DNA from: Megalonaias nervosa | Lineage: Eukaryota; Mollusca; Bivalvia; Unionida; Unionidae | Length of the DNA stretch: 64,000 nucleotides | Reading direction: 5' to 3' | NCBI GenBank assembly: GCA_016617855.1 | Contig: JAECUM010001901.1 | Location: 62,001 to 126,000, forward strand | Shown here: piece by piece, positions 1-10,779 of the stretch | How positions within the stretch are numbered: position 1 is the stretch's first letter | Layout of the letters: every line of letters begins with the position of its first letter | Notes under the pieces: model-generated | Told to the model about the DNA's origin: nothing | What the model saw: only the letters and a program-made list of their open reading frames with translations | The model's database searches: none | Position numbers and translations under genes: made by a program

Positions 1-865
1 AACTGTTATACTGCATTGCCTTATAGTAAGGGCCTATTGTAAGAATGTGTTATACTGCATTGCCTTATAGTGAGGACCTATAATAAGACTGTGTTATACT
101 GCATTGCCTAACAGTGCGGGCCTATTATAAGACTGTTATACTGCATTTCCTTACAGTGAGGACCTATTGCAAGACTGTGTTATACTGCATTGCCTTACAG
201 TGAGGACCTATAATAAGACTGTTATACTGCATTGCCTGACAGTGAAGGGCATATTGTAAGACTGCTATACTGCATTGCCTGACAGTGAAGGCCTATTGTA
301 ACACTGCTATACTGCATTGCCTGACAGTGAAGGGCATATTGTAAGACTGCTATACTGCACTGCCTTACAGTGAGGAGCATATTTTAAGACTGCTATACTG
401 CACTGCCTTACAGTGAAGGGCATATTTTAAGACTGCTATACTGCACTGCCTTACAGTGAGACCTATTGTAAGAATGCAATACTGCACTGCATTACAGTGA
501 GGGGCATATTGTAAGACTGCTATATTGCACTACCTTACGGTGAGGGACATATTGTAAGATTGCAATATTGCACTGCCTTACAGTGAGGGGCATATTGTAA
601 GACTGCTATAGTGCATTGCCTTACAGTGAGGGCCTACTGTAAGACTACAATACTGCCCTGCCTTACAGTGAGGGGCATATTGTAAGACTGCAATACTGCC
701 CTGCCTTACAGTGAGGGACATATTGTAAGACTGCAATACTGCACTGCCTTACAGTGAGGGACATACTGTAAGACTGCTATACTGCACTGCCTTACAGTGA
801 AGACCTACTGTAAGACTATTATATACTGAGATACCTTGTAATAACAGCCTGTTGTAAAATTGTTG
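1..865. repeat. Minisatellite, unit about 43-44 bp, cut by left edge
   Basis: About nineteen imperfect head-to-tail units share the core TGCCTTACAGTGAGG followed by CATATTGTAAGACTGC and CTATACTGCA. The array is already in progress at base 1, so it continues leftwards outside the window. Units decay after about 800. No reading frame is kept. Confidence 0.93.
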
Positions 866-1236
866 GTAGTTGGATTCATGCAATATATGGGCAAATAAAA
901 TGTGTGAGTATTAATTGTCTGGGAAAACATATTCAGAGGTGCCAACCTCTACAAACTTCAAATAGGAATGTGAGCACTAAGAAAAACAAAATCTGAACAT
1001 AATATAGGAATACTTTGTCTTTATCCATCAATTTATTTCAAGCATTAAAATCAACTGATTTGACGAGATTTTTGCTTGAAACCTGCTTCTTATAATCTTC
1101 TTCCCCACAATGTGCCATGTTAAATTCCATCAACAGCATGTTTTCTTAATCGGCATATAATCCTTAGCGGACACTGTAGGGTCTTTTTCATAATCTTTCT
1201 TGGATTTTGTTAGATAAATAAGAGTGCAAAGTTGAT
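866..1236. other. AT-rich spacer, nothing recognised
   Basis: No gene, RNA or known element is seen. The stretch joins two minisatellites and has no coding-like open frame. Confidence 0.5.
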
Positions 1237-1572
1237 TGAAATTGTACTGATCAATATTCAATTTGATCTTGTGATTGATTGACATTTTATTGATCAATAT
1301 TCAATTTACTCTTGTGATTGATTGAAACTGTATTGATCAATATTCAATTTGCTCTTGTGATTGATTGACATTTCATTGAAAAATATTCAATTTGATCTTG
1401 TGATTGACATTTTATTGATCAATATTCAATTTGCTCTTGTGATTGATTTAAATTTATTGATCAATGTTCAATTTGTCTTTGTGATTGACTGAAATGTATT
1501 AATCAATATTCAACTGTCTTATGATTGAAATTTATTGATCAATACTCAATCTGCTTTTTATGATTGAAATTT
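1237..1572. repeat. Minisatellite, unit about 42 bp (TTGATCAATATTCAATTTG core)
   Basis: About eight diverged units alternate TTGATCAATATTCAATTTG with CTCTTGTGATTGATTGA. The unit contains the palindrome TTGATCAA, so each unit can form a small hairpin. Confidence 0.88.
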
Positions 1573-1597
1573 ATTCAAGTTTGATTGTTGTATATAT

Positions 1598-1760
1598 ATA
1601 GAATATATGTATAGTATGTACGCTGTATCAATGATATACCACGAGATGTATAAATTTTTCATTAAAAGGAATCGAAGCTTGCTGAGTTTCCTTTATATGA
1701 AAAATTTATATGAGTGGTATATCATTGATACAGCATACATACTGTACATATATTTTATTT
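1598..1760. mobile_element. Foldback element with arms of about 60 bp
   Basis: The left arm (about 1600-1661) and right arm (about 1697-1757) are near-perfect inverted copies. GTATCAATGATATACCAC on the left answers GTGGTATATCATTGATAC on the right, and both arms extend into matching ACATACT/AGTATGT ends. The loop is about 35 bp. The form is that of a small MITE or hairpin insertion. The two overlapping short open frames here are by-products of the hairpin. Confidence 0.7.
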
Positions 1761-2204
1761 ATATCACATACAAATACATATATTTGCCCTTTGAACGGAG
1801 TTCAGTTTTACTACAGGCAGCCATGTATTGACCTAGTGAATGAACTCCTCACATCTCCGAGTGTGTCCGCTACAAAATGTAGTTCTATGCCTTTAGTGGC
1901 TATTTACAATCACCTCTGCATATTGATAAGTTGATTGTTTTCTTTTCTTGGTTTCTATTTTTCTCCACATTGATTAAATCAATATAATACACACTTATGA
2001 CATAAACATGAAAGATGGTTTAATGATAAAAGTAGAGCAGTAGCAACACTTGGATAGCTATGCCATTCAGATACCAGCGCATGGAAATTAATGTAGAATA
2101 GAAACTAAGCCAACTGATGAACCAACAAGAGGTAATTAAAATATTTTAATATATTTACAGTTGATCTAAGTCATTATTCTGCTTTAGCAACAGTACAACT
2201 GACC

Positions 2205-2209
<5 letters not shown>
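1761..2209. other. Spacer, nothing recognised
   Basis: AT-rich sequence with no coding signal or clear repeat. Confidence 0.45.
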
Positions 2210-2247
<38 letters not shown>

Positions 2248-2310
2248 GGTTGGTTTGACTTTAAAACTCTCTCTCTCTCTCTCTCATCCTTTGGTCAGTT
2301 TGACTTAACT
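2210..2310. repeat. Duplicated (CT)n microsatellite
   Basis: Two pure CT runs (about 2210-2246 and 2267-2285) are each followed by a related TGGT..GTTTGACTT sequence. This looks like a short tandem duplication of a CT tract with its flank. Confidence 0.85.
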
Positions 2311-2393
2311 TTTACCATAATTCATAAGTCCAGAGATATCATGGGATGACACCAACGAAAATCCTCTACGTTCGCCATTTCATGGATTATAAA

Positions 2394-2394
2394 A

Positions 2395-2436
<42 letters not shown>

Positions 2437-2437
2437 C
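2394..2437. repeat. (GA)n then (GACA)n microsatellite
   Basis: A GA run passes directly into about eight GACA units. It lies opposite in purine sense to the CT tracts 150 bp upstream. Confidence 0.9.
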
Positions 2438-2965
2438 TTTGGACATTTTCATATTTAAATAATAATAATCAATTTTTTAGAATATTATGGTATGTTTAAG
2501 AAAAAACAACAAAACATAACATTAAATATATCACAGTATGTGTACCACGTATCCGATGAATTTACTGGTTTGCAACTTTGTATCATTGATAAACACTGTA
2601 GATAAATCCCAAGGAAAGTGCACACGTATCGTTACGACAAACCATATTCTTGTAGGTTACTTGTTGTAATTTCTATTTCAAGGTTTTAATCCAGCCCAAA
2701 TTCCTTTACTCTCTCATTCCACATTTCTGCGCAGTTTGTCCGTTACGCATGAGAGGGGAGGGGAGAACAGAAAGCAGAAAGGATGTGATGAAAATGTGTA
2801 CCATATTAAATTAATTTAGAAAACGGGGATTATTAATACTTTTCATCATTATTTTTCATACGTCACTAGTGACTAATGTGAGGAAATTGATCATTGATCT
2901 AGAATCAACTGCAGACGCTCGCGAGAATGTTTATATATGCGTATTATTGCGCCATGGGTGGATCA
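2438..2965. other. Unique-looking spacer with normal CpG
   Basis: No gene is recognised. CpG dinucleotides are visibly more frequent here (for example around 2620-2640, 2740 and 2910-2955) than in most of the next 55 kb. Confidence 0.4.
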
Positions 2966-3002
2966 CAATTTGATATACCAATAGTATTGGTATATCAAAT
3001 TG
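2966..3002. repeat. Perfect 37-bp palindrome
   Basis: Arms 2966-2983 and 2985-3002 are exact inverted complements of 18 bp around a single central G; the left arm is CAATTTGATATACCAATA. It can extrude as a hairpin with essentially no loop. Confidence 0.9.
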
Positions 3003-3049
3003 CTTTATACCAACACTTTAAATGCATGTTATTTTTAATGTATGTGGTA

Positions 3050-3052
3050 TAA

Positions 3053-3112
<60 letters not shown>
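3050..3112. repeat. (TA)n microsatellite
   Basis: A TA run of about 26 units follows a short AAATATATAT lead-in. Confidence 0.95.
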
Positions 3113-3115
<3 letters not shown>

Positions 3116-4384
3116 TGATCACTTTCTTGTCATAAAAACCAGCATTGTGCCCTGGATCTCTACCAGCCCCTAATAATTTGGCCATAAATAATATACTCAG
3201 AAATTGTTCATAGACCCTCTCTTAAAGGAGATGTATATAGGACTACAATTAATCTGAACAGTCTGGGTCTGTCCTTACCCTCTGAGGCCTTGCCCCAAGA
3301 ATCATAATTTGGAAACCAATGAGTTCAGTACCCAAGGGAGCTGCAGTTTTTGAGAACCATCATTTAATCATGCTGTATCAACTACTGAATTTCCCATGAT
3401 GATGTTGTGAAGGTTACTGGGTCTCTTAAGATCTAAGTAATGAAATCTGGAAGTATTCCGAAGGAAAATCTGTATTATTATATACATTTCATTAGAAACT
3501 AAAAAAAACCCTATGAAACAGACATTTAATAAAATTTCTGAGTAACTTTACCGAATAATATGAAATGTCAAACTTGGCCAATTTCTGTTGAGCAATTTCT
3601 GCAAAGCTGTACATCTATTTAAAAGTTTTGTCTATGTTTAGTAATGGCAATCCATATCTGATTACAGATTAGAATCATTTGAACAAATAATTTTAAAGAC
3701 TTTCATACCTGGATGCTTTCTACCAAATTATTAAAATTCATTTGAGTGGTTTTTGAGAAGTAATGTTGAAAGTTTTTTTCTATTTTTAGTAATGGTGGCC
3801 CTATCTGACAGTGGATCAACATCAACTGAAAGAACTTCATGCTGCCAGATGTTTTCTGTCAAATCTGGTCAAATTCTGTTGAGACAATTTTTGAGAGGAT
3901 GGTATGCAGGAAATCACTCAGCCTCACATACATCAGTACACATGGCAGTCTACATGTTAGTAGATGAAGTTCACATGGCAGATATGTTAAATGAATTGAC
4001 TTGACTCAGACTCACATACCATCAAGTATATTGGTATGGGTAGGTCTCGCAGATGATACATGAGATGAACTGACATGACTCCATCTCACATACATCTATT
4101 GGCTGAAGGCATGTCAGTTTATGAATTGACGACTCAGCCTTGCATGACAGTACAGATAGCAAATGACATGTTTGTAGATGAATTGACATGTGGATGTTTT
4201 TGGAAAAACTGTGTACCCTCAGACATGATGTATTAAAATGATGTAGAGTTGTACATTACAAAAAATATTAATTTCAAAGTAAATATACACCAATGCCAAT
4301 TTTAAAAAGGACATACACCCCTGCTCCTCTTGGACTATATGTGATACAGCAGTTATGCCAATATGTAGATATCAAGTAATTTGT
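3113..4384. other. Old repeat-derived sequence
   Basis: The part at about 3540-3860 resembles the ~150-bp motif field of 54.0-55.7 kb; shared features are a CTGGATGCTTTCT phrase, a GAGCAATTT/GAGACAATTTTTGAGA phrase and CTATTTTTAGTAATGG. The part at about 3900-4200 repeats GATGAATTGACATG and CTCACATACAT phrases loosely. The 83-residue open frame at 3753-4004 falls inside these repeats and is not considered a gene. Confidence 0.5.
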
Positions 4385-4660
4385 CTGATCATGTGTGTGT
4401 GCAATTCAGATTTTTAACATAGATTTGACAATTTTTCAGTCATATCACTACAACATCTGCAGTGTGGCAGTTTATAGTGATGTCTAGCACTGGGGCATCA
4501 TGCTGCAGAGATGTAGCATGATGTCCCACCCAGTCACTTTATCCTGACACCAGGTCCACCAATCCTAACACTAACCTCTTAATGCAGAACACCAAGCAAG
4601 GAAGCTGTTAGTACCATTTAGTCTTTGGTATGACTCAGCCCTGTATTCTTGCTAACTGGG
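4385..4660 (-). mobile_element. SINE-A copy, body intact, tRNA head degraded
   Basis: Read on the minus strand, the body matches the full copy at 5411-5733: GTACTAACAGC, the TTAGTGTTAGG phrase, GTGACTGGGTGGGACAT and the GCAGATGT..TGATATGACTG end. The tRNA-like head is unrecognisable beyond about 4650. The GT-rich segment at 4390-4400 is the old AC tail. Confidence 0.75.
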
Positions 4661-4870
4661 TAGCATATAGTCAATGATAGGTCAATATTTTACAGTCCAT
4701 CTTCAAAGTGAACAAGAGCATATAATCATCAAAAATTCTTACCAAGTAACTTCTCAGTTGTTAGATACTATTTACTGGCTGGGCAGAGCATAGTCATTAG
4801 GTCAATTATATAGTCCATCTTGAAAGTGTAATGGAAGGTGTAATCATCAAAAACTCTTAATCTCCTGAGG
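4661..4870. repeat. Tandem duplication of about 130 bp
   Basis: Two diverged copies carry TAGTCAATGATAGGTCAAT / TAGTCATTAGGTCAAT, then AGTCCATCTTCAAAGTG / AGTCCATCTTGAAAGTG, then AATCATCAAAAA(T/C)TCTTA. Confidence 0.7.
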
Positions 4871-5218
4871 TGAAAACCATCCTGTTTATAAACATATTAG
4901 ATATTTTCTTTGATGTTCCAACGTGGTTTGTTTAATTCCCACATAAATGCTTTAAAAAGAATTACAATAATTTTGGCCAGCAAAGCACTTAAGTCAAATG
5001 TTTTCTCTAGACTTGAGGGTCTCTACTGATTAATCATCTGGATGGTTGCTGACAGCTTGCTGATTCCAACTGGACAAATGCCAAAGCCTGTAGAGTTTAG
5101 ATAACTTGAAGAATCTTATTCTTTGATCCCTAAATTAACTTATGGAAGAGGTCTGTTTTTTTGAAGTAAATCTGACAGTGTGATAGCACACAATGGAGAT
5201 GAACAAACATCTGCATGT
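4871..5218. other. Spacer, nothing recognised
   Basis: No open frame, RNA or clear repeat is seen. Confidence 0.4.
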
Positions 5219-5399
5219 TACCATTTACACTCATTTATACATTGAGTCAAAATGCAAACTGCTCAGATCCAGAGCAATCCAGCACATCATGCGCTTGCAG
5301 ATCTGGGTCAATGGAGTTTGTTAGGAATATTCAGTAGAACAAACAACACAGACCCTGATCTTCTACAGTAGATCATTGTTTACACTGTTTGCATATGGT
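5219..5399 (+). mobile_element. Two-lobed foldback (M family), decayed copy
   Basis: It contains the family's terminal ACACTCATTTATA phrase, a diverged CTCAGATCC..GCAGATCTGGGTC lobe, AGTTTGTTAGGAATATTCAG and ACAGACCCTGATCT. The far terminal repeat is reduced to GCATATGGTA. Lobe order is as in the copy at 18084. Confidence 0.65.
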
Positions 5400-5410
5400 A
5401 TTGATTTACA

Positions 5411-5733
5411 GACTGCTCCAGTGGCCTAGTGGTTGGAGCATCTGCCTCAGATGCGGGAGGTTGTGGGTTCGAACCCTGGCCATGTCATACCCAAGACTTA
5501 TAAAAATGGTACTAACAGCTGCCTCGGTTGGTGCTCAGCATTAAGAGGTTAGTGTTAGGGCTGGTCAGCCTGGTGTCAGGTTAATGTGACTGGGTGGGAC
5601 ATCATGCTACATGTCTGTGGCATGACGCCCCAGTGCTAGACATAACTATAAACTGCCACACTGCAGACATCGTAGAGATATGACTGAAAAATTGTTAAAG
5701 CTACGTTAAAATCCAAATCACACATGCACACAC
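5411..5733 (+). mobile_element. SINE-A, full-length copy with target duplication
   Basis: tRNA-derived SINE. Its head carries an RNA polymerase III A box (TGGCCTAGTGG) at about 5422 and a B box (GGTTCGAACCC) at about 5466. The body follows, and the tail is an AC-rich run. It is bounded by an 11-bp direct repeat ATTGATTTACA (5400-5410 and 5734-5744), the expected target-site duplication of LINE-driven insertion. It would be mobilised in trans by a LINE. This is the best reference copy in the window for the SINE-A family. Confidence 0.88.
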
Positions 5734-5869
5734 ATTGATTTACAAGTGTGTATATTAAGTATGTTTTATGTTTTAGAAGTACAAAGCCTATATGTAATTA
5801 TGACCATCTTGCAGGTGACCAAGGCAGTCACAGGTAATTTTATAAAAAAAATGTTTCTTCAATTACTGG

Positions 5870-6400
5870 TTTAATTTTTTAACTGCATGTTCCTTTCAAC
5901 TGTTAAATTATTGTTAATTTTTAACCATATGTTACTGTGAGCTGTTAAATTGCCATTAATTGTAACTATATGTTCTTCTTAACTGTTAAAATGTTAACTT
6001 TTAACATATGTTCTTGTCAAATGTTAAACTGTTAACTTTTAACTATATATTTTTGCTAGCTGTTATATTTCTGTTAACTTTTAATTCTATGATCTTCTTA
6101 ACTATTAAATTGTCAACTTTTAACATATGTTCTTGTTAAATGTTAAACTGTTGTTAACTTTCAACCATATGTTCTTATTATTGTTAAACTTATGTTAACT
6201 TTCAACCATATATTCTTGTTAACTGTTAAACTGGTGTTAACTTTTAACCATATATTCTTGTTAACTGTTAAACTGGTGTCAACTTTTAACATATGTTCTT
6301 GTTAACTGTTAAACTGGTGTTAACTTTTAAACATGTTCCTATTAACTATTAAACTGGTATTAACTTTTAACCATATGTTCTTTTTAACTGTTTCACTTAA
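5870..6400. repeat. Minisatellite, unit about 42 bp (TTGTTAACTGTTAAACTGG core)
   Basis: About a dozen units combine AACTGTTAAACTG, TGTTAACTTTTAACCATAT and GTTCTTGT. Units have many inverted GTTAAC/TTAAC motifs. Divergence is higher at the left end. Confidence 0.9.
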
Positions 6401-6419
6401 TATTTCTGGGTTGTTTTCA

Positions 6420-6590
6420 AGAAGCAGGCATGGCTCTGTGGTTGGTGTGCCAGGCATAAAACCAAATGAACAATGGTTTGAATCCTACCATTTGATCACA
6501 CCAGGTCAGCAACAGTGTTGCATCCTTGAACAAAATACTTTATTCCAGTTGCATTGGCAATAAATAACCTTGTTTTATATAAAACACCAA
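6420..6590 (+). mobile_element. SINE-C copy (tRNA-like head)
   Basis: The head has GGCTCTGTGGTTGGTGTGCC (A-box-like) and GGTTTGAATCC (B-box-like). It is followed by ACACCAGGTCAGCAACAG and by CTTGAACAAAATACTTTATTCCAGTTGCATTGG, broken here only for description. The same body is seen at 23410-23545. The open frame at 6333-6563 is incidental. Confidence 0.7.
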
Positions 6591-7097
6591 ACCATTAAGT
6601 TTATTCTGGCATGGAAATTTCAACACGCCACATTGTTAAATACTTGAATATTTCCATCCATTGGTGACTTATGGCTAAAAATAAAAAATGTGCATTTCCG
6701 GTCAGTCAACCATCCCAATTTTTGATTGCTGACCCTAGCACTCCCACCCCCTCCAAAGTTGTAAAAACAAATCTGAAACAAAAAATATTTCAAAAATTTC
6801 CAAAATTAATTTGTGCATCTAGTTAAGCCCAGTACTTGATGCACTTGATACATTATATATACTAATCATTATCATATATGTAATGTTAAAAAATAAATTA
6901 ATAAAAAAATCCCTACCTAAACACATTAATTTGAAAACCAGTGCAATAGGAAACACACTTATTTTTTATGGCTTAAGTATAATAATAGTGTACTAACATT
7001 TACCACAGTGTCGGATAGATACTGTTGTTAGAACTGAGACACTTTTCCATGTAGTTTTGTGCAGTTCAAATGTATCCTCATGTAGATATCAGATAAC
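6591..7097. other. Spacer, nothing recognised
   Basis: AT-rich sequence with poly-A-like runs. No coding signal is seen. Confidence 0.45.
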
Positions 7098-7313
7098 TAC
7101 TGTCTATACTTGCTTATAAGTCAAACTGCAAACAACAAAGATCATGATCTGCCGTAGCATAATACACCTGCAAATCAGGGTCTATATCATTTGTTCTACT
7201 GATTACTCCAAACAAACTGCACAGACCCAGATTTGCTGGCACATTATGTGATGGCAGATCTGGGTCTGTGCAGTTTGCAGCTGGACTCATCTTAGAAGCG
7301 AGTATATGTGGTA
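7098..7313 (+). mobile_element. Two-lobed foldback (M family)
   Basis: Ends are TATACTTGCTTATAAGTC and GAAGCGAGTATATGTGG. Lobe 1 pairs AACAAAGATCATGATCTGCC with a diverged CAAATCAGGGTC. Lobe 2 pairs CTGCACAGACCCAGAT with ATCTGGGTCTGTGCAG. TA lies at the outer right boundary. Confidence 0.8.
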
Positions 7314-7723
7314 ATTATTTTGACAGCCATTGAACCAGTCAGCTAGTGGGGAATAAAAAACAGAGTACTAAATAATCTGAGATGCACCTATAGGCTGGTA
7401 AATAGATTAATTTTCTGTCATTATATATTTCATAAACTTCAATCTATAGGTACTATGGTAGACAACAAAACATTTACTTTTATTTTGATATCCTATATTT
7501 AATTTCCTACCAACAAAACAGCCTATGGACTCTTGGTGTGCGGCTATGTTACCCTGTTTAGTGTCAAGAAAACACTATATTTTTAAGACTGAATACTATT
7601 TTTCTAAGTCTAATGAATGGAACCATGAGTGATTTGTATGCCAAACTTACAAAGAGATTATTTTTATTTTTGTAACATTAAGTTATATGGAAAATGAATT
7701 TTAGTGGTCCAATCCCATTAAAG
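7314..7723. other. Spacer, nothing recognised
   Basis: No gene or repeat is recognised in this AT-rich stretch. Confidence 0.4.
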
Positions 7724-7775
<52 letters not shown>

Positions 7776-7972
7776 TTTGGATTTTAACATAGCTTTAACA
7801 AATTTTTCAGTATATTGCTATGATGTCTTCAGTGTGGCAGTTTATAGTGATGTCTAGTACTGAGGCATCATGCCGCAGACATGTAGCATGGTGTCCCACC
7901 CAGTCACATTATTCTGTTCTGACACCAGGCCAACCATTCCTAACACTAACCTCTTAATGCTGAGTGCCTACT
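7724..7972 (-). mobile_element. SINE-A copy, head missing, tail expanded to (TG)n
   Basis: On the minus strand it holds the SINE-A body from the TTAGTGTTAGG phrase to the AC tail. The tail has grown into a pure (TG)n tract at 7724-7774. The tRNA head is absent beyond 7970. The 101-residue open frame at 7870-8175 starts in the SINE and is not a gene. Confidence 0.8.
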
Positions 7973-8639
7973 GTTTCCATGTGTACACAAGTACCTCAGT
8001 AATGCAGTATCAGTACTTCAGGTTCTACCAAAATCATGTACACTGCACAGTAATGCTATTACTGTTTGTCTTGATGCATGTCCAAACCAAATGTTTACCA
8101 CATTCTCAAGTGAACCTCATTAGTTACTGGATACTATACTTGTGGGGACTTACTGCATGTATGTGTAGGGTTTAGAACAACACAACTTTTATAGGTCAGG
8201 AGTGTGACAATGTTCTGTTAAAACCCACTTCATTAAATTCCTATTATATAAAAAAAAAACCTTTTCCTCAAATTAGCCAGGAGGAATTTTCCCTATACAT
8301 TTTAAGTTTCTAAATAGACCATTGGTAGTAAAAATGGAAAAGGTAAAAACTTACATGATGTTTAAGTGCATAAACTCTACAGAATAAAAAAACTTGTACT
8401 GGGAACTTTTATGAAGTAAAAAAAATACAATATAAATATTAAAAAAGTTATTTAAAAAGCACAAAAGAGTATGTTCATGCTTTTTTCCAGAGACAGATGG
8501 ATTGTACATGATATTCTGTGCATATCAGAATATGTCCATGCTTTTCCATAAATAGATGGTTTTCAAATGATATCCTGTGTGTATTCAATATCATATCTTC
8601 CTACAAAACTTTGTTTCAAATTAATCATGGAAATAATCT
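7973..8639. other. Spacer, nothing recognised
   Basis: AT-rich, with A-runs at about 8250 and 8415. A short ATGTTCATGCTTTT / ATGTCCATGCTTTT duplication is visible at 8470-8560. No gene is seen. Confidence 0.4.
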
Positions 8640-8945
8640 GACCACATGAGAACCTTATTTTACACTGTGGTACTGAATATTTGATAAAATGAGAACCTTG
8701 CTTTACATGATGGTAAATTTGACCACATGAGAACCTTGCTTTACATGATGGTAAATTTGACCACATAAAAACCTTGCTTTACATGATGGTAAATCTGGCC
8801 ACATGAGAACTTTATTTTACATTGTGGTACTCCATATTTTACCAGAAGAGAACCTTGCTTTACAGCATGGTAAATTTGACCACCTATGAACCTTGCTTTA
8901 CATCTTGGTCAATTAGATCACATGAGAACTTTATCATAGTAAATC
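8640..8945. repeat. Minisatellite, unit about 38 bp
   Basis: About eight units carry ACCACATGAGAACCTTGC and TTTACATGATGGTAAAT. Some units show GTACT in place of AAATT, so two unit types are interspersed. Confidence 0.9.
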
Positions 8946-9221
8946 CAACATTTAAAAAAAAGTCATTTTGCCAATGTCAACCATCTCTAAAATCAGAGTT
9001 TGTTCTTCTCATCTGCTATTATCTATTCTGTATCTTTTGCCACTCTCAATAACCAAACTTACTGATTCATTCGTCACCCGGCTGGTTACATGAAAGACTA
9101 CAATGAATTGTGAATACAGTACAGTGTTGTGTAATACTGTCAAGATTTCAGATCAGAAACCAAAATGCACCTGGGTTGTCCAATTTTGATGTAAACTGTA
9201 ATGACTCTAGGATCTTAAATT

Positions 9222-9581
9222 ATGTAATGAGAAAGAACAAAACCAACAAGTTTTGTATAATTGAAAATATTAATTTATTGCCCTAAAATACAAAGTGAAA
9301 GAATTAAAACAAATTGTACATGTAGTATGCTGAATGAATTCCAAATATCCTGTAAGTTCTATCAATTTCAATAGTTCCAAGTAATCCAAATCAGTTCCAA
9401 AGGTTTTCTGAATGATGTCACTATTGTACTAATGTGTCAACAGTACAGAAGAAATCACTCATATAATCCCAAAATGTCCTTAAATGAATTCATGGTAATT
9501 CCAATACAGTTATATATCCAAAAGTCTTTGAATGAATTTACAATAATTACAGCTATTAATCCCAACAGTCTCTAAAATTCA
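9222..9581 (-). mobile_element. Dispersed family X, copy E (end fragment)
   Basis: It starts with GAAAGAAC..AACCAACAAG and carries AATTTATTGCCCTAAAATAC followed by AAAGTGAAA. These match, in reverse, the ends of copies A and B (TTTGTATTCTAGGGAAA, AAATTATTTG, AGCTTGTTG). It runs up to the TTAA target of the piggyBac-like element. Confidence 0.6.
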
Positions 9582-9585
9582 TTAA

Positions 9586-10168
9586 CCCCTGGCACCTTGT
9601 TTACGCATCATGAGGTAGTAGCCTACTTCTGAGCTCTGTAGCGTCAAGCTCATTTAAGATACACTAAAGTGGGTGATATTATAGAAAGGTAGACAGATGT
9701 AGCTCCACAATGATACCAAATAATCTGGACGTTCTAGTTGCACTACACAAGACAGAGGGAAAAACGTAATATTTTGGACCCAATTTTTTTCCACCAAAAA
9801 TTTGCCCGTGGTCAGAATCCGATTTTGTGTCTGGATTTTATATTTTTTGACCTGAGATGTAAGGCAGACCAGTCTGAACTGCACACAGACAGGCGAACCT
9901 TTGCAAAATGTAGGATAAGATGGGTATTTGAAATAATGAGAAGACTGGATATGAAAATGATAGGTCCGTTAAAGCAAAAAAACACACAAAAAAGAACTCC
10001 AATTTTTACCCTTCTGCTCATGCGCAAGTGAAATAGCCAATGACAAACTAGTCATTAGGTTAACTGGAAATCTCTTGGAAGTTGATGTATCAAGTTGTAT
10101 TCAGAAATAGCCCCCAAAATGTGTTTCCTACTCGCTTTTCAGTTGAAAATGACAAAAACTTCCTGGGG
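9586..10168. mobile_element. piggyBac-like non-autonomous element, 583 bp
   Basis: The segment is bounded by TTAA on both sides (9582-9585 and 10169-10172). It begins CCCCTGGCACC and ends CTTCCTGGGG, so short inverted ends of CCCC(T/A)GG abut the TTAA, the target-site pattern of piggyBac transposases. The inside has no transposase; the 76-97-residue open frames on both strands have no recognised domain. It sits within or at the end of the family X fragment. Confidence 0.55.
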
Positions 10169-10187
10169 TTAATGAGCTAAATGATTG

Positions 10188-10345
10188 TTCATCATCATCA
10201 TTATCAATCCCTTAACCCAAGAGGTCATTGGGGCACCACAGTTGACTTTACTACCAATTCTCTCCATCTTTCCCTGTTCTCTACTGCCCTTTGGGAATCT
10301 CCAAATCCCATGCCTGTCCACTCCTTAATGTTGTCTTCCCACCAA
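10188..10345 (-). pseudogene. LINE 3' end: last RT-protein residues plus ATG-repeat tail
   Basis: The minus-strand frame ends in a stretch with W-x-x-x-NI-x-EW, then SQRAVENRERWRELV, then VVPQ and a stop. This is the typical extreme C-terminus of a non-LTR retrotransposon polyprotein. The stop is followed by about 20 bp and then a short GAT/ATG repeat (plus strand CATCATCATCATT at 10190), the simple-repeat tail of such elements. Only about 40 codons remain, so it is a strongly 5'-truncated insertion. Clade is uncertain (RTE-, CR1- or I-like). Confidence 0.6.
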
Positions 10346-10400
10346 TGATTGTTAGAGCAGTGTAATCTTGTCTCCCCACCAATGATTGTTAGAGCAGTGT
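10330..10400. repeat. Short tandem duplication
   Basis: CCACCAATGATTGTTAGAGC and the following AGTGTAAT are repeated once, 41-48 bp apart. A third partial AATGATTATTATATT follows. Confidence 0.75.
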
Positions 10401-10456
10401 AATTCCAACGAATGATTATTATATTAAATAAATCAATCAATCCTCTCATTTAACTC

Positions 10457-10515
10457 TTGATCACTCTGGTGGCCTAGTGGTTAGAGCATCTGCCTTGGAT
10501 GCGGGAGGTCGCATA
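10457..10515 (+). mobile_element. SINE-A head fragment
   Basis: The tRNA-like head only: TGGCCTAGTGGTTAGAGCAT, then CTGCCTTGGATGCGGGAGGT. The sequence leaves the family before the B box. Confidence 0.75.
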
Positions 10516-10772
10516 ATATTATAATAAACATAATATAGATATACATAACAAAACAATAAGGTCATAGTTTGCCTGGTAAACCCAGGTGGTCCTATCCTGA
10601 AGTAAGCAATAAGGTCATAGCCTGCATGGTCAACCCATGCTCAAAAACTGTAATTAAAACTGAAATAAAACAGCTAATGCTGTTAAATAGCCAGAAATTA
10701 GGTGACTGCTCTAGCCTCTATCTCTCTTTACTGTTGATATCAGCTTCACAAAAAAGGTGTGAAAAATTAATT

Positions 10773-10779
10773 CCTTACC
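10773..10779 (-). other. Splice donor ending the CCDC142-like exon
   Basis: On the minus strand the exon ends AAAG and the intron starts GTAAGG, an excellent match to the AAG|GTAAG consensus. The intron GT is at 10778-10777. The exon ends after one base of a codon (phase 1). Reading through gives 22 more residues without family character before a stop at 10711. Confidence 0.75.

Noticed and set aside
5411..5480. Possible tRNA gene from A and B boxes
   Set aside because: The sequence belongs to a repeated SINE with target duplications; acceptor-stem pairing is not intact. The same holds for 10457, 44795 and 57331.
1..10700. Remaining CCDC142-like exons
   Set aside because: I scanned the minus strand for compatible exons but could not support any; short frames there lie in repeats or show no similarity.
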